Source of the DNA: Arenimonas sp.
Lineage (GTDB): Bacteria > Pseudomonadota > Gammaproteobacteria > Xanthomonadales > Xanthomonadaceae
Reading direction: 5' to 3'
Assembly: GCA_026398695.1 (NCBI GenBank)
Contig: JAPLSJ010000089.1
Coordinates: forward strand, 1 to 64,000
Length of the DNA stretch: 64,000 nt
Every line of letters begins with the position of its first letter. Position 1 is the stretch's first letter. Under the pieces are notes generated by a model. It saw only the letters and a list, made by a program, of their open reading frames with translations, was not told where the DNA came from and searched no databases. Positions 43,017 through 53,406 of this stretch are shown one piece after another. The position numbers and the translations under genes were made by a program.

Positions 43017-43442
43017 TCAGCCCAGGTGCGCGTCGGGCCGGTAGCGCTCCGTGAAGCGCTCCGGCCGGGTGATCGGCTGGAAGTCGTACTTCGCATACAG
43101 GCCGTGCGCGTCGCTGGTGGCCAGCAGGAAGCGGCGAAGGCCCTGCAGTTCGGGGTGCCCGAGGATGGCCGCCATGATCGCCTGCGAAATGCCCTGCCCC
43201 CGATACGCCGGCAGCACGAACACGTCGGCCAGGTAGCCGAAGGTGGCGTGGTCGGTGACCACGCGCGCGAAGCCCACCTGCGCGCCGTCGAGCAGCGCGC
43301 TGAAGCACAGCGAATGGCGCGCCGCGCGCTCCACGCGCTCGCGGCCGATGCCGCGGCACCAGTAAGCCTCGTGGCACAGGAAGCCGTGCACCACGTCCAG
43401 ATCCACGTCGGCGAAATCCGTGCTGATGCGCAGCTCAGCCAT
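43017..43442 (-). CDS. GNAT family N-acetyltransferase
   Basis: A 141-residue single GNAT domain. The acetyl-CoA loop reads VLPAYRGQGISQAIMAAIL, and the N-terminal EAYWCRGIGRERVERAARHS and C-terminal ATSDAHGLYAKYDF are typical of small stand-alone acetyltransferases. Substrate is unknown. The ATG at 43442 overlaps the original end of dctM (TATGGCTGA), so it is coupled to that transporter operon. Confidence 0.9.
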   Translation of the reverse strand: MAELRISTDFADVDLDVVHGFLCHEAYWCRGIGRERVERAARHSLCFSALLDGAQVGFARVVTDHATFGYLADVFVLPAYRGQGISQAIMAAILGHPELQGLRRFLLATSDAHGLYAKYDFQPITRPERFTERYRPDAHLG

Positions 43443-44749
43443 ACAGCCATTCCGGCAGGCCGGTGGCCAGCACCGGGAACGCGGCCACCAGCGCCAGCAT
43501 CACCAGCTGCAGGGCGATGACGGGCACCACCGAAGGGCGGCGTCAGGAACGAGGTCTGCAGGTTGATCGCCATCATCACGCCCAGCCACACCGGGTCCAC
43601 GCCCAGCGCCAGCAGCACGGGCCCGACGATCGGCACCACGACGAAGATGATCTCGATGAAGTCGATCACGAAGCCCAGCAGGAACATCAGCAGCATCACC
43701 GCCACCACCGCGCCCCACTTGCCGCCCGGCAACGACGTCAGCACCTCGTGCACCAGTTCGTCGCCGCCGTAGCCGCGGAACACCAGTGAGAACATCGCCG
43801 CGCCCAGCAGGATGGCGAACACCATCGCCGTCACCTTCACCGTCTCCGCGCCGACTTCCAGCAGGCGCTTGAGCCCCAGCCGCCCGTGGAGCGCGGCGAA
43901 TGCGGTGGCGCCCACCGCGCCCACCGCCGCGGCTTCGCTGGCGGTGGCGATGCCGGCCAGGATCGAACCCAGCACCAGCCCGATCAGCGCCAGCGCCGGC
44001 GCGATGGCCTTGGCGAGGTCGGCGGCCGAGCGGGGCTTGAGGTCGCGCAGTGCCGGCGCGCGCTCCGGCTGGCGCCAGGCCACCCACAGCACATAGGCCA
44101 GGTACAGCCCCACCAGCCCGAGGCCCGGCAGCAGCGCGCCGGCGAACAGGTCGCTCACCGACACCGACTCGGGCGCGAAGATGCCCTGCTTGAGCTGCGA
44201 CTGCTGGTAGGCATTGCCCAGCTGGTCGCCCAGCAGCACCAGCACGAGGGAAGGCGGGATCACCTGGCCCAGCGTGCCCGAAGCGCAGATGGCGCCCGAG
44301 GCCAGGCGCGGGCAGTAGCCGTTGCGCAGCATGGTGGGCAGCGAAATCAGGCCCATCGCCACCACCGTGGCGCCGACGATGCCGGTGGACGCGGCCAGCA
44401 ATGCGCCCACCAGCAGCACCGCCACCACCAGGCCGCCGCGTTTGCGCCCGAACAGCGACGCCACGGCTTCAAGCAGCGATTCGGCGATGCGCGAGCGCTC
44501 CAGCATGATGCCCATGAACACGAACAGCGGCACCGCCACCAGCGTCTCGTTGGTCATCACGCCGAACATGCGGTTCGGGAACGCCTCCAGGAAGCTGGCG
44601 TCGAAGTTGCCCAGCGCCATGCCCAGGCCCGCCACCAGCAGCGACACGCCGCCCAGCACGAAGGCCACCGGGAAGCCGCTGGCCAGGCCCGCCAGCAGGC
44701 CCAGCAGCAGCAACACGAGCATGAGAATGTGCTGGTCGTGCAGGCTCAT
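43435..44749 (-). pseudogene. TRAP transporter large permease DctM with a frameshifting deletion near the 3' end
   Basis: The frame from ATG at 44749 gives a normal DctM large permease for about 406 residues (GFPVAFVLGG, ETLVAVPLFVFMGIMLERS, STGIVGATVVAMGLISLP, PPSLVLVLLGDQ, then NLQTSFLTPPFG). At about 43530 the usual continuation FALFYLRGVAP to IYRG is absent and the sequence jumps, one base out of frame, to VVPVIALQLVMLALVAAFPV and a proper end at 43435. About 20-25 codons (length of the form 3n+2) are missing. The shifted frame would continue into the next genes. If real, the transporter is inactive; an assembly collapse is the alternative. Confidence 0.82.
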
Positions 44750-45267
44750 GCCGCCTCGTCCGCGAGGGCGCGGCGCAGCGCGCGCAGCGTTTCGGCCACG
44801 GCCTGCAGCATCAGCAGCACCGCCGACAGCGGCAGCAGCGACTTGAGCAGGTACCAGCCGGGCAGGCCGCCCGGGTCACGCGAGCCTTCGCGCGCGGACC
44901 AGCTGGCGGCCACGTAGTCCCAGCTCATGGCGACGATGAACACGCAGAACGGCAGCAGCAACAGCACCATCCCGGCGAACTCCACCCGGGCGCGCGTGCG
45001 CGGCGTCCAGCGCTGCGAGAACACGTCCACCCGCACGTGGGCGCCGTGCCTGAGCGCGAACGCCAGGCCCAGCAGGAACAGCGCCGAATGCAGCCACAGC
45101 ACGCCTTCCTGCGCCGCCACCGAGCCCACGCCCAGGGCGTAGCGCGCCACCACCAGGGAGAACGACAGCGCCACCAGGGCGATGGCCAGCACGCCGGCCA
45201 GGCGGCCGGCGGCATCGGTGAGGGCATCGGCCGCGCGCAGGACCGGCGCGAAGCGGCTCAATCCCAT
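44746..45267 (-). CDS. TRAP transporter small permease DctQ
   Basis: A 173-residue membrane protein with four helices and the family pattern AAQEGVLWLHSALFLLGLAF, then ALRHGAHVRVDVF and GMVLLLLPFCVFIV. It shares 4 bp with dctM at its end. Start ATG at 45267 overlaps the end of the upstream DUF2782 gene by 10 bp, so DUF2782-dctQ-dctM-GNAT form one run. Confidence 0.88.
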   Translation of the reverse strand: MGLSRFAPVLRAADALTDAAGRLAGVLAIALVALSFSLVVARYALGVGSVAAQEGVLWLHSALFLLGLAFALRHGAHVRVDVFSQRWTPRTRARVEFAGMVLLLLPFCVFIVAMSWDYVAASWSAREGSRDPGGLPGWYLLKSLLPLSAVLLMLQAVAETLRALRRALADEAA

Positions 45268-45581
45268 TCGTAGATCGTCCAGTGCACCGGCGACACGCGC
45301 GGGTCGCGGTCGTCGCGGTTGAGCTTGCCGTTGCCGTCGGTGTCCATCAGGTAATAGGCCGGGCCGCGGCTGGGCGTGACCTTGACCATGTAGATGCGGC
45401 CGTTCTGGCGGTATTCCTCGACGCGGTCGCCATTGCCTTCGGTGCGGATGCTGACGGTGGGCGGGTCGTCCTTGGCCGCTTCGGCCACGGCCTTGGGCGG
45501 AATGGGCGCCTGCGCCGCCGGTTCGGCGGGCACGGTGTCCTGGGCGGCGAGGGCGAGCAGGAGTGTCAGCAACACGGTCAT
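45258..45581 (-). CDS. DUF2782 domain-containing exported protein
   Basis: A 107-residue protein with a short N-terminal hydrophobic stretch (MTVLLTLLLALAAQD) likely acting as a signal. The conserved core reads VEEYRQNGRIYMVKVTPSRG then AYYLMDTDGNGKLNR, the DUF2782 pattern, which sits next to polA in many gammaproteobacteria. Function unknown. It is divergent from polA across about 100 bp. Confidence 0.88.
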   Translation of the reverse strand: MTVLLTLLLALAAQDTVPAEPAAQAPIPPKAVAEAAKDDPPTVSIRTEGNGDRVEEYRQNGRIYMVKVTPSRGPAYYLMDTDGNGKLNRDDRDPRVSPVHWTIYEWD

Positions 45582-45649
45582 GGCGGCGAGCCTCGGGCGG
45601 GCCTTCGAGGATGGCGCAAGCGCCGCGGGCGCTCAAGGGCCGCGGGGCT

Positions 45650-45655
45650 TAAAAT
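45650..45655 (+). promoter_or_regulatory. Candidate -10 box for polA
   Basis: TAAAAT, followed by about 27 bases to the ATG at 45683. No matching -35 is clear. It lies in the divergent gap to the DUF2782 gene. Confidence 0.35.
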
Positions 45656-45682
45656 CACCCCCTCGTCCCGCCAGGCCCTGCC

Positions 45683-48415
45683 ATGTCCCGCCTCGTCCTG
45701 ATCGACGGCTCTTCCTACCTCTACCGCGCCTTCCACGCGCTGCCGCCGCTGACCGCGCCCGACGGCACGCCCACCGGTGCGCTGCTGGGCGTGGTCAACA
45801 TGCTGCGCGCCACGCTGAAGGAAAACCCCGACTTCACCGCCTTCGTGGTGGACGCGTCGGGCCCGACCTTCCGCGACGAGATGTACCCGCAGTACAAGGC
45901 GCAGCGGCCGCCGATGCCCGACGACCTGCGCGCCCAGGTGGAACCGATGATGAAGATCGTCGAGGCGCTGGGCTTCCCGATCCTGCGCGTGTCCGGCGTG
46001 GAGGCCGACGACGTGATCGGCACGCTGGCGCTGCAGGCGCATGCGGCCGGCATCCCGGTCACCATCTCCACCGGCGACAAGGATTTCGCCCAGCTGGTGC
46101 GGCCGGGCATCACGCTCACCAACACCATGACCGGCAGCGTGCTCGACGACGCCGGGGTGATGGAGAAGTTCGGCGTGCGCCCCGACCAGGTGGTCGACCT
46201 GCTGTCGCTGATGGGCGACAGCGTGGACAACATCCCCGGCGTGGACAAATGCGGGCCCAAGACGGCGGCCAAGTGGCTGGGCGAATACGGCACGATGGAT
46301 GCGGTGATTGCCAACGCCGGCAGCATCGGCGGCAAGATCGGCGAGAACCTGCGCGCCGCGCTCGGCCGCCTGCCTTTGAACCAGCGCCTGGTGACCATCA
46401 AGACCGACGTGGCGCTGGACCTGGCGCCCACCGACCTCACGCTGCGCACGCGGGACGTCGAGGCGCTGCGCGAACTCTATTCGCGCTACGGCTTCGGCTC
46501 CGCGCTGCGCGAGCTCGACGGCAAGGCGGCGCCCGCCGGCGCCGGCCCGCGCGCCGCCGCGCCTGCCGCCGTGGACGAGGCGCCGCTGGATCCGGCGCTG
46601 GCGGCGCCCGGCGAGTACGAGTGCGTGCTCGACATGGCGCGCCTGCAGGCGTGGATTGCCCGGCTGCAGGCCGCGCCCCTGGTGTCGTTCGACACCGAAA
46701 CCGATTCACTCGACCCGATGCGCGCCAACCTGGTGGGCCTGAGCTTCGCGGTGGAGCCGGGCCAGGCCTGCTACATCCCGGTGGCGCACGACTATCCCGG
46801 CGCGCCCGCGCAGCTCGACCGCGGCGCGGTGCTGGAAGCGCTGCGGCCGGTGTTCGAGGACGCCGGCAAGCCCAAGCTCGGCCAGCACGGCAAGTACGAC
46901 CTGCACATCCTTCGCCGCCACGGCGTGGCCGTGCAGGGCTACGCCGAAGACACGATGCTGGAGAGTTTCGTGTTCAACGCCGGCGGCCAGCGCCACGACA
47001 TGGACACGCTGGCGCAGAAGTACCTGGGCTACACCACCATCAAGTACGAACAGGTGGCCGGCAAGGGCGCCAAGCAGATCCTGTTCTCGCAGGTGGCGCT
47101 GGACGACGCGACCCGATACGCCGCCGAGGACGCCGACGTCACCCTGCGCCTGCACCGCGTGCTGTCGGCCAAGCTGGCGGCCATACCTTCGCTGGCCTCG
47201 GTGTACCGCGACATCGAAATGCCGCTGGTGCCGGTGCTCGAGCGCATGGAGGCCACGGGCGTGCTGGTGGACTGCGTCGAGCTCAAGCGCCAGAGCGCCG
47301 ACCTGTCGCAGCGCATGATGGCCGCGCAGCAGCGCGCGCACGAGATCGCCGGCCGCGCCTTCAACCTCGATTCGCCCAAGCAGCTGGGCCAGCTGCTGTT
47401 CGACGAGCTGAAGCTGCCGGCCCTGGTGAAGACACCCACCGGCGCGCCGTCCACCAACGAAGAGGCGCTGGAGGCCATCGCCGACCAGCACGAGCTGCCG
47501 CGCCTGATCCTGGACTACCGCGGCCTGGCCAAGCTGCGCAACACCTACACCGACAAGCTGCCCGAGATGGTGAACCCGGAAACGGGCCGCGTGCACACCA
47601 GCTACCACCAGGCCGGCGCCGCCACCGGCCGCCTGAGCTCGAACGACCCGAACCTGCAGAACATCCCGATCCGCAGCGAAGACGGCCGGCGCATCCGCAC
47701 CGCCTTCATCGCCCCGCCGGGCCGGCGCATCGTGGCCTGCGACTATTCGCAGATCGAGCTGCGCATCATGGCCCACCTCTCGGGCGACCCCGGCCTGGTG
47801 GGCGCCTTCGAAGGCGGCCTGGACGTGCACCGCGCCACGGCGGCCGAAGTGTTCGGCGTGCCGGTGGACCAGGTGTCGGGCGACCAGCGCCGCGCCGCCA
47901 AGGCCATCAACTTCGGCCTGATGTACGGCATGAGCGCCTTCGGCCTGGCCAAGCAGCTGGGCATCGGCCGCGGCGAGGCGCAGGACTACATCGCGCTGTA
48001 CTTCAACCGCTACCCGGGCGTGCGCGAGTACATGGAGCGCGCCCGCCAGCAGGCGCGCGACCACGGCTACGTCGAGACGGTATTCGGCCGCCGGCTGCAG
48101 CTCAACGAGATCCACTCGCGCAACCAGGCCCAGCGCGCGGGCGCCGAGCGCGCCGCCATCAATGCGCCGATGCAGGGCACGGCGGCCGACATCATCAAGC
48201 GCGCCATGGTGACCGTGCACCACTGGCTGGCCGGGCATGCCGACAAGGCGGCCCTGCTGATGCAGGTGCACGACGAACTGGTGTTCGAGGTGGACGCCGG
48301 CTTCGTGGACGAGCTGGTGGCCCGGGTGCGGGACCTGATGGAGTCGGCCGCGCAGCTGAAGGTGGCGCTGGTGGTGGACGTGGGAACGGGCCTGAACTGG
48401 GACCAGGCGCACTGA
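45683..48415 (+). CDS. polA: DNA polymerase I
   Basis: A 910-residue enzyme with all three activities apparent. The 5'-3' nuclease (1-290) has VLIDGSSYLYRAFHALPPL and VSGVEADDVIGTLA; the 3'-5' proofreading domain (about 320-510) keeps the metal residues in VSFDTETDSLD and later GQHGKYDLHIL; the polymerase domain has motif A CDYSQIELRIMAHLSGD, motif B RRAAKAINFGLMYG and motif C QVHDELVFEV. Length agrees with other gammaproteobacterial PolI. Confidence 0.96.
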   Translation: MSRLVLIDGSSYLYRAFHALPPLTAPDGTPTGALLGVVNMLRATLKENPDFTAFVVDASGPTFRDEMYPQYKAQRPPMPDDLRAQVEPMMKIVEALGFPILRVSGVEADDVIGTLALQAHAAGIPVTISTGDKDFAQLVRPGITLTNTMTGSVLDDAGVMEKFGVRPDQVVDLLSLMGDSVDNIPGVDKCGPKTAAKWLGEYGTMDAVIANAGSIGGKIGENLRAALGRLPLNQRLVTIKTDVALDLAPTDLTLRTRDVEALRELYSRYGFGSALRELDGKAAPAGAGPRAAAPAAVDEAPLDPALAAPGEYECVLDMARLQAWIARLQAAPLVSFDTETDSLDPMRANLVGLSFAVEPGQACYIPVAHDYPGAPAQLDRGAVLEALRPVFEDAGKPKLGQHGKYDLHILRRHGVAVQGYAEDTMLESFVFNAGGQRHDMDTLAQKYLGYTTIKYEQVAGKGAKQILFSQVALDDATRYAAEDADVTLRLHRVLSAKLAAIPSLASVYRDIEMPLVPVLERMEATGVLVDCVELKRQSADLSQRMMAAQQRAHEIAGRAFNLDSPKQLGQLLFDELKLPALVKTPTGAPSTNEEALEAIADQHELPRLILDYRGLAKLRNTYTDKLPEMVNPETGRVHTSYHQAGAATGRLSSNDPNLQNIPIRSEDGRRIRTAFIAPPGRRIVACDYSQIELRIMAHLSGDPGLVGAFEGGLDVHRATAAEVFGVPVDQVSGDQRRAAKAINFGLMYGMSAFGLAKQLGIGRGEAQDYIALYFNRYPGVREYMERARQQARDHGYVETVFGRRLQLNEIHSRNQAQRAGAERAAINAPMQGTAADIIKRAMVTVHHWLAGHADKAALLMQVHDELVFEVDAGFVDELVARVRDLMESAAQLKVALVVDVGTGLNWDQAH

Positions 48416-48538
48416 TTTCCTGTGACGCAATTCACCTTGTTTATCAGCCGGTTGCCGGCGAATGAATGCGTCCTGAATCCAACAATTAATTAACCACCGC
48501 GTTCACGAACTTCTCATTGTCCGGGGTGTCTACTAGGA

Positions 48539-48663
48539 GCGTCGGATGCAAGGTCCGACGCAGGATCACTCCCTCCCCTGAGTGGATCCAACCCGGAGCC
48601 GGGCTCTCCCCAGCCTTAGGCTCCACCCGACCCCGCGGGCTTCCCCTGGCCCGCGGGGTTTTT
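48539..48663 (+). ncRNA. Candidate small RNA downstream of polA, resembling sX13
   Basis: About 125 bases that fold into four stem-loops in series. Stem 1: GCGTCGGA with TCCGACGC. Stem 2: GGATCACTC with GAGTGGATCC around loop CCTCCCCT. Stem 3: GGAGCC with GGCTCC and an inner GGCT/AGCC around loop CTCCCC. Stem 4 is a terminator with loop TTCCCCTG. Three of four loops are C-rich, the defining feature of Xanthomonas sX13, an sRNA whose C-rich loops pair with G-rich motifs near ribosome binding sites; I recall it lying near polA. The 5' end is uncertain (TCTACT or TACTAG at 48529-48536 may be the -10). This stretch from 48416 to 48760 otherwise holds only a repeat. Confidence 0.7.
48631..48663 (+). 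terminator. Intrinsic terminator of the polA-downstream sRNA
   Basis: CCCCGCGGGC and GCCCGCGGGG form a perfect 10 bp stem at 48631-48640 and 48649-48658 with an 8-base loop and a following T-run (48659-48663). Confidence 0.9.
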
Positions 48664-48672
48664 ATTTCCCCG

Positions 48673-48760
48673 CCAAGGAAAATGTACCAGCTACATTTTC
48701 ACGCAGCGGTCGGTGAAGACCGGACGGTCCACGAAAATGTACCTGGTACATTTTCCTTGG
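48673..48760. repeat. Palindromic intergenic element, family D
   Basis: Arms of 28 bases at 48673-48700 and 48733-48760 with one mismatch. Each arm also contains its own small palindrome, GAAAATGTACC and GGTACATTTTC, so the element is a nested inverted repeat, notable for its low GC in this GC-rich DNA. It ends one base before the hemF stop codon. Confidence 0.9.
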
Positions 48761-50676
<1,916 letters not shown>

Positions 50677-50682
50677 GCGGCG

Positions 50683-53031
50683 TTACTGCAGCGTGCGCTC
50701 GAACAACTGGAGGATGCGGCGGTACTGGTCGTACCAGCTTTCCGGATGCTGGTAGGCATGGCGCTCCAGCGGGTAGCTGGCGAGTTCCCAATGGTCCTTC
50801 TTCAGCTCGATCAGGCGCTGCGCCAGCCGCACCGAGTCCTGGTACAGCACGTTGTCGTCGATCATGCCGTGGCTGATCAGCAGGTGGCCGCGCAGGTTCT
50901 GCGCGTACTCGATCGGCGACGACTTCGCGTAGGCCTCCGGGTCGAGCTCGGGCGTGTTGAGGATGTTGGACGTGTATTCGTGGTTGTAGCTGGTCCAGTC
51001 GGTGACCGGGCGCAGCGCCGCGCCGGCCACGAACGCCTCGGGCGCGCGGAACAGCGCCATGAAGCTCATGAAGCCGCCGTAGCTGCCGCCATAGATGCCC
51101 ACCTTCGCGCGGTCGCCCTGGTGCTCGGCCACCAGGTAGTCGATGCCGTCCAGGTAGTCCTCGAGCTCGGGGTGGCCCATCTGCCGGTAGATCGCCGTGC
51201 GCCAGTCGCGGCCGTAGCCCTCGGAGGCGCGGTAGTCCATGTCCAGCACGATGAAGCCGCGTTCGACCAGCAGCTGGTGGAACATCTGTTCGCGGAAGTA
51301 CGCCGGGTAGCGGTCGCTGACGTTCTGCAGGTAGCCGGCGCCGTGCACGAACATCACCACCGGGTACTTCCTGCCGGCCTCGAGCGTGGCGGGGCGGTAG
51401 AGCTTGGCCCACACGTCGCCCGCGCCGTGCTTCGACGGCACGCGCACCGTCTGCGGCGCCAGCCACGTGCGCGCCTTGAAGTCGGCGCTGCGGGTGTCGG
51501 TGAGCTTCACCGCGTCGCCGCCGGCCACCGCCTGCACCGCCAGCTGCGGCGGCGTGTGGTGGGCCGACCAGCGCAGCAGCAGCTGGCGGCCGTCGGGCGA
51601 GAGGCTGAAGTCCTCGACGCCGTTCAGCGCGGTGAGCTCGCGCACTTCGCCGCCGTTGCCGGGCACGGCGCACACTTCGTAGTCACCCGGGCGCTCGCGG
51701 TTGCAGATGACGTAGGCCGTGGCGCCGTCGGGCGACCACACCGGCGACGAGGCTTCCCAGCGGCCCGAGGTCAGGCGCCTGGCGCGATCGCCCGGCACCA
51801 TCGTGTACAGGTGCGAATAGCCCGACTCCTCGGACAGGAACCACAGCGTGCGGCCGCCCGGCAGCCAGCCGAATTCATTGAAGCTCCAGTTGATCCAGGC
51901 CTCGTCCGTGAGCCGGTGCGCGGAGACCAGCTTGCCTTCGGCGAAGTCCACGGTGGCGATCCAGCGGTCCTTGTTGTCCACCGCACGCGCCATCAGCGCC
52001 ACGGCGCTGCCGTCGTCGTTCCAGGCCAGGGTGTCCACGCGCACGGTGCGCTCGCCGGCGAGCGGTTCGAGCTTGGCGGCCTTGCGCAGCGCGGCCAGCG
52101 GGTCGGCGTCGATGCCCGGCAGCGACGACAGCGCCAGCTGGCGCACGCTGCCGTTGCCCAGGTCCACCAGCTTGAGCTGGTGGCCCAGCGGCGGGTTGCG
52201 GCCCACGCGCACGCGCACGTCCTCGGCTTCCTCGTAGCCCGACTCGGTGACGTACTTGGGCATCTTGCCGACGCGACCGGTGTCGGCGCCCTTGGCGGTG
52301 GTGACGACCAGCAGCCAGCGGCCATCGGGCGCGAGTGCGGGGTCGGCGATGTCGACCTTGTCGCCCAGGTACACCGGCGCGGCGGCGCGCGTGGGGTCGG
52401 TGCGGCGGTTGGCCTCGGCGTCGTCGCGCAGCGCCTCGCGCTGCTGCTTCTCGCGCGCCAGCGCGGCGCTCAGCCGCAGCTGGTGGTCGCGCAGGGCGTC
52501 GGGGTCGGGCGCGGCGGCGGGGTCCTTCTCGGCGCGCGGCAGCGCCACCGGCTGGGCCAGGCGCGTCTCGGGCGACCAGCGGAACCAGTCGTTGCCCACG
52601 CGCCACACCACGCCGCGGCCGTCGGCGGCGAAGCGCGGCGCGCCTTCGGATTCGGCGCTGCGCGTGAGCTGCTGCAGCGGGCCACCGATTTCGCGCAGGA
52701 AGACGTCGCCGTTGCGCACGAACAGCGCGCGCCGCCGGCTGGCGTCGTACACGGCCTGTGCACCGTCCACGTCCGCCTGCGCCGCGCCCTCCACGCGCAC
52801 CGGCGCGCCGCCGGCCGCGGGGATCGTCCAGGTGTCGCGCACCGGCGAGCCTTCGCGCTTGAGGGTGTAGTGCGCGCGCGTGCCGTCCAGCGACCACCAC
52901 GCCGTTTCCACCGGCGAACCGATCCAGTCCGGGTGCGCCATCGCCTGGTCCAGGGTCAGCGGCGTGTCTTGCGCCAGCGCCGGTGCGGCGCAGGCCGCGA
53001 GCAGGGCGAGGGCGGTCAGGCGATGGCGCAT
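50683..53031 (-). CDS. S9 family prolyl oligopeptidase/DPP-IV-like peptidase
   Basis: A 782-residue exported serine peptidase. The signal peptide reads MRHRLTALALLAACAAPALA. A beta-propeller follows, then the hydrolase domain with the nucleophile in GIYGGSYGGFMSFMAL, the aspartate in GMIDDNVLYQDS and histidine in LERHAYQHP. Related to DPP-IV and acylaminoacyl peptidases. GGAG lies 5 bases before the ATG at 53031. It is a second S9 peptidase in this window and only distantly like the one at 31 kb. Confidence 0.9.
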   Translation of the reverse strand: MRHRLTALALLAACAAPALAQDTPLTLDQAMAHPDWIGSPVETAWWSLDGTRAHYTLKREGSPVRDTWTIPAAGGAPVRVEGAAQADVDGAQAVYDASRRRALFVRNGDVFLREIGGPLQQLTRSAESEGAPRFAADGRGVVWRVGNDWFRWSPETRLAQPVALPRAEKDPAAAPDPDALRDHQLRLSAALAREKQQREALRDDAEANRRTDPTRAAAPVYLGDKVDIADPALAPDGRWLLVVTTAKGADTGRVGKMPKYVTESGYEEAEDVRVRVGRNPPLGHQLKLVDLGNGSVRQLALSSLPGIDADPLAALRKAAKLEPLAGERTVRVDTLAWNDDGSAVALMARAVDNKDRWIATVDFAEGKLVSAHRLTDEAWINWSFNEFGWLPGGRTLWFLSEESGYSHLYTMVPGDRARRLTSGRWEASSPVWSPDGATAYVICNRERPGDYEVCAVPGNGGEVRELTALNGVEDFSLSPDGRQLLLRWSAHHTPPQLAVQAVAGGDAVKLTDTRSADFKARTWLAPQTVRVPSKHGAGDVWAKLYRPATLEAGRKYPVVMFVHGAGYLQNVSDRYPAYFREQMFHQLLVERGFIVLDMDYRASEGYGRDWRTAIYRQMGHPELEDYLDGIDYLVAEHQGDRAKVGIYGGSYGGFMSFMALFRAPEAFVAGAALRPVTDWTSYNHEYTSNILNTPELDPEAYAKSSPIEYAQNLRGHLLISHGMIDDNVLYQDSVRLAQRLIELKKDHWELASYPLERHAYQHPESWYDQYRRILQLFERTLQ

Positions 53032-53151
53032 GGTGGCTCCGGGCGGGCAAAAAGGACGGGCAAGCCTAGCAAACGCCGCGTGCAGGCCGCCCGTGCTGCT
53101 TTTCCCATGCTGCGTTTGCGGCGACAATCGCCCGAACCCTCTGGCAAACCC

Positions 53152-53406
53152 ATGCAAACCTACGTCTACAAGTCCCTGCGCAAGGAAAACACCTACGTCT
53201 ACCTGCGCAAGCGGGACGATTTCGCGGTGATGCCCGAGGCGGTGCGGGCGCCCCTGGGCGACCTGGTGTTCGTGCTGGAGTTCGCCCTGACCGAGCAGCG
53301 CAAGCTGGCCCAGGCCGATCCGGCCGTGGTGCGCGCCAACCTGGCCGCGCACGGGTTCCACCTGCAGTTCCCGCCCACCCTGCTGGATCCGATGGTCGAT
53401 GGCTGA
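53152..53406 (+). CDS. YcgL domain-containing protein
   Basis: An 84-residue protein matching the YcgL family: MQTYVYKSLRKENTYVYLRK at the start, then DLVFVLEFALTEQRKLAQAD and GFHLQFPPTLLD. It is cytoplasmic and of unknown biochemical role. Its stop overlaps the start of the ankyrin protein gene (8 bp), so the two are translationally coupled. Confidence 0.9.
   Translation: MQTYVYKSLRKENTYVYLRKRDDFAVMPEAVRAPLGDLVFVLEFALTEQRKLAQADPAVVRANLAAHGFHLQFPPTLLDPMVDG

Noticed and set aside
42929-43530. C-terminal extension of the DctM frame through the GNAT and cytochrome genes
   Set aside because: It is out of frame with DctM homology and made only by the deletion; the true end is at 43435.
50746-53151. 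A long plus-strand open frame antisense to the S9 peptidase and running into ycgL
   Set aside because: Only the last 84 codons (from 53152) match a known family; the rest is shadow of the peptidase gene.
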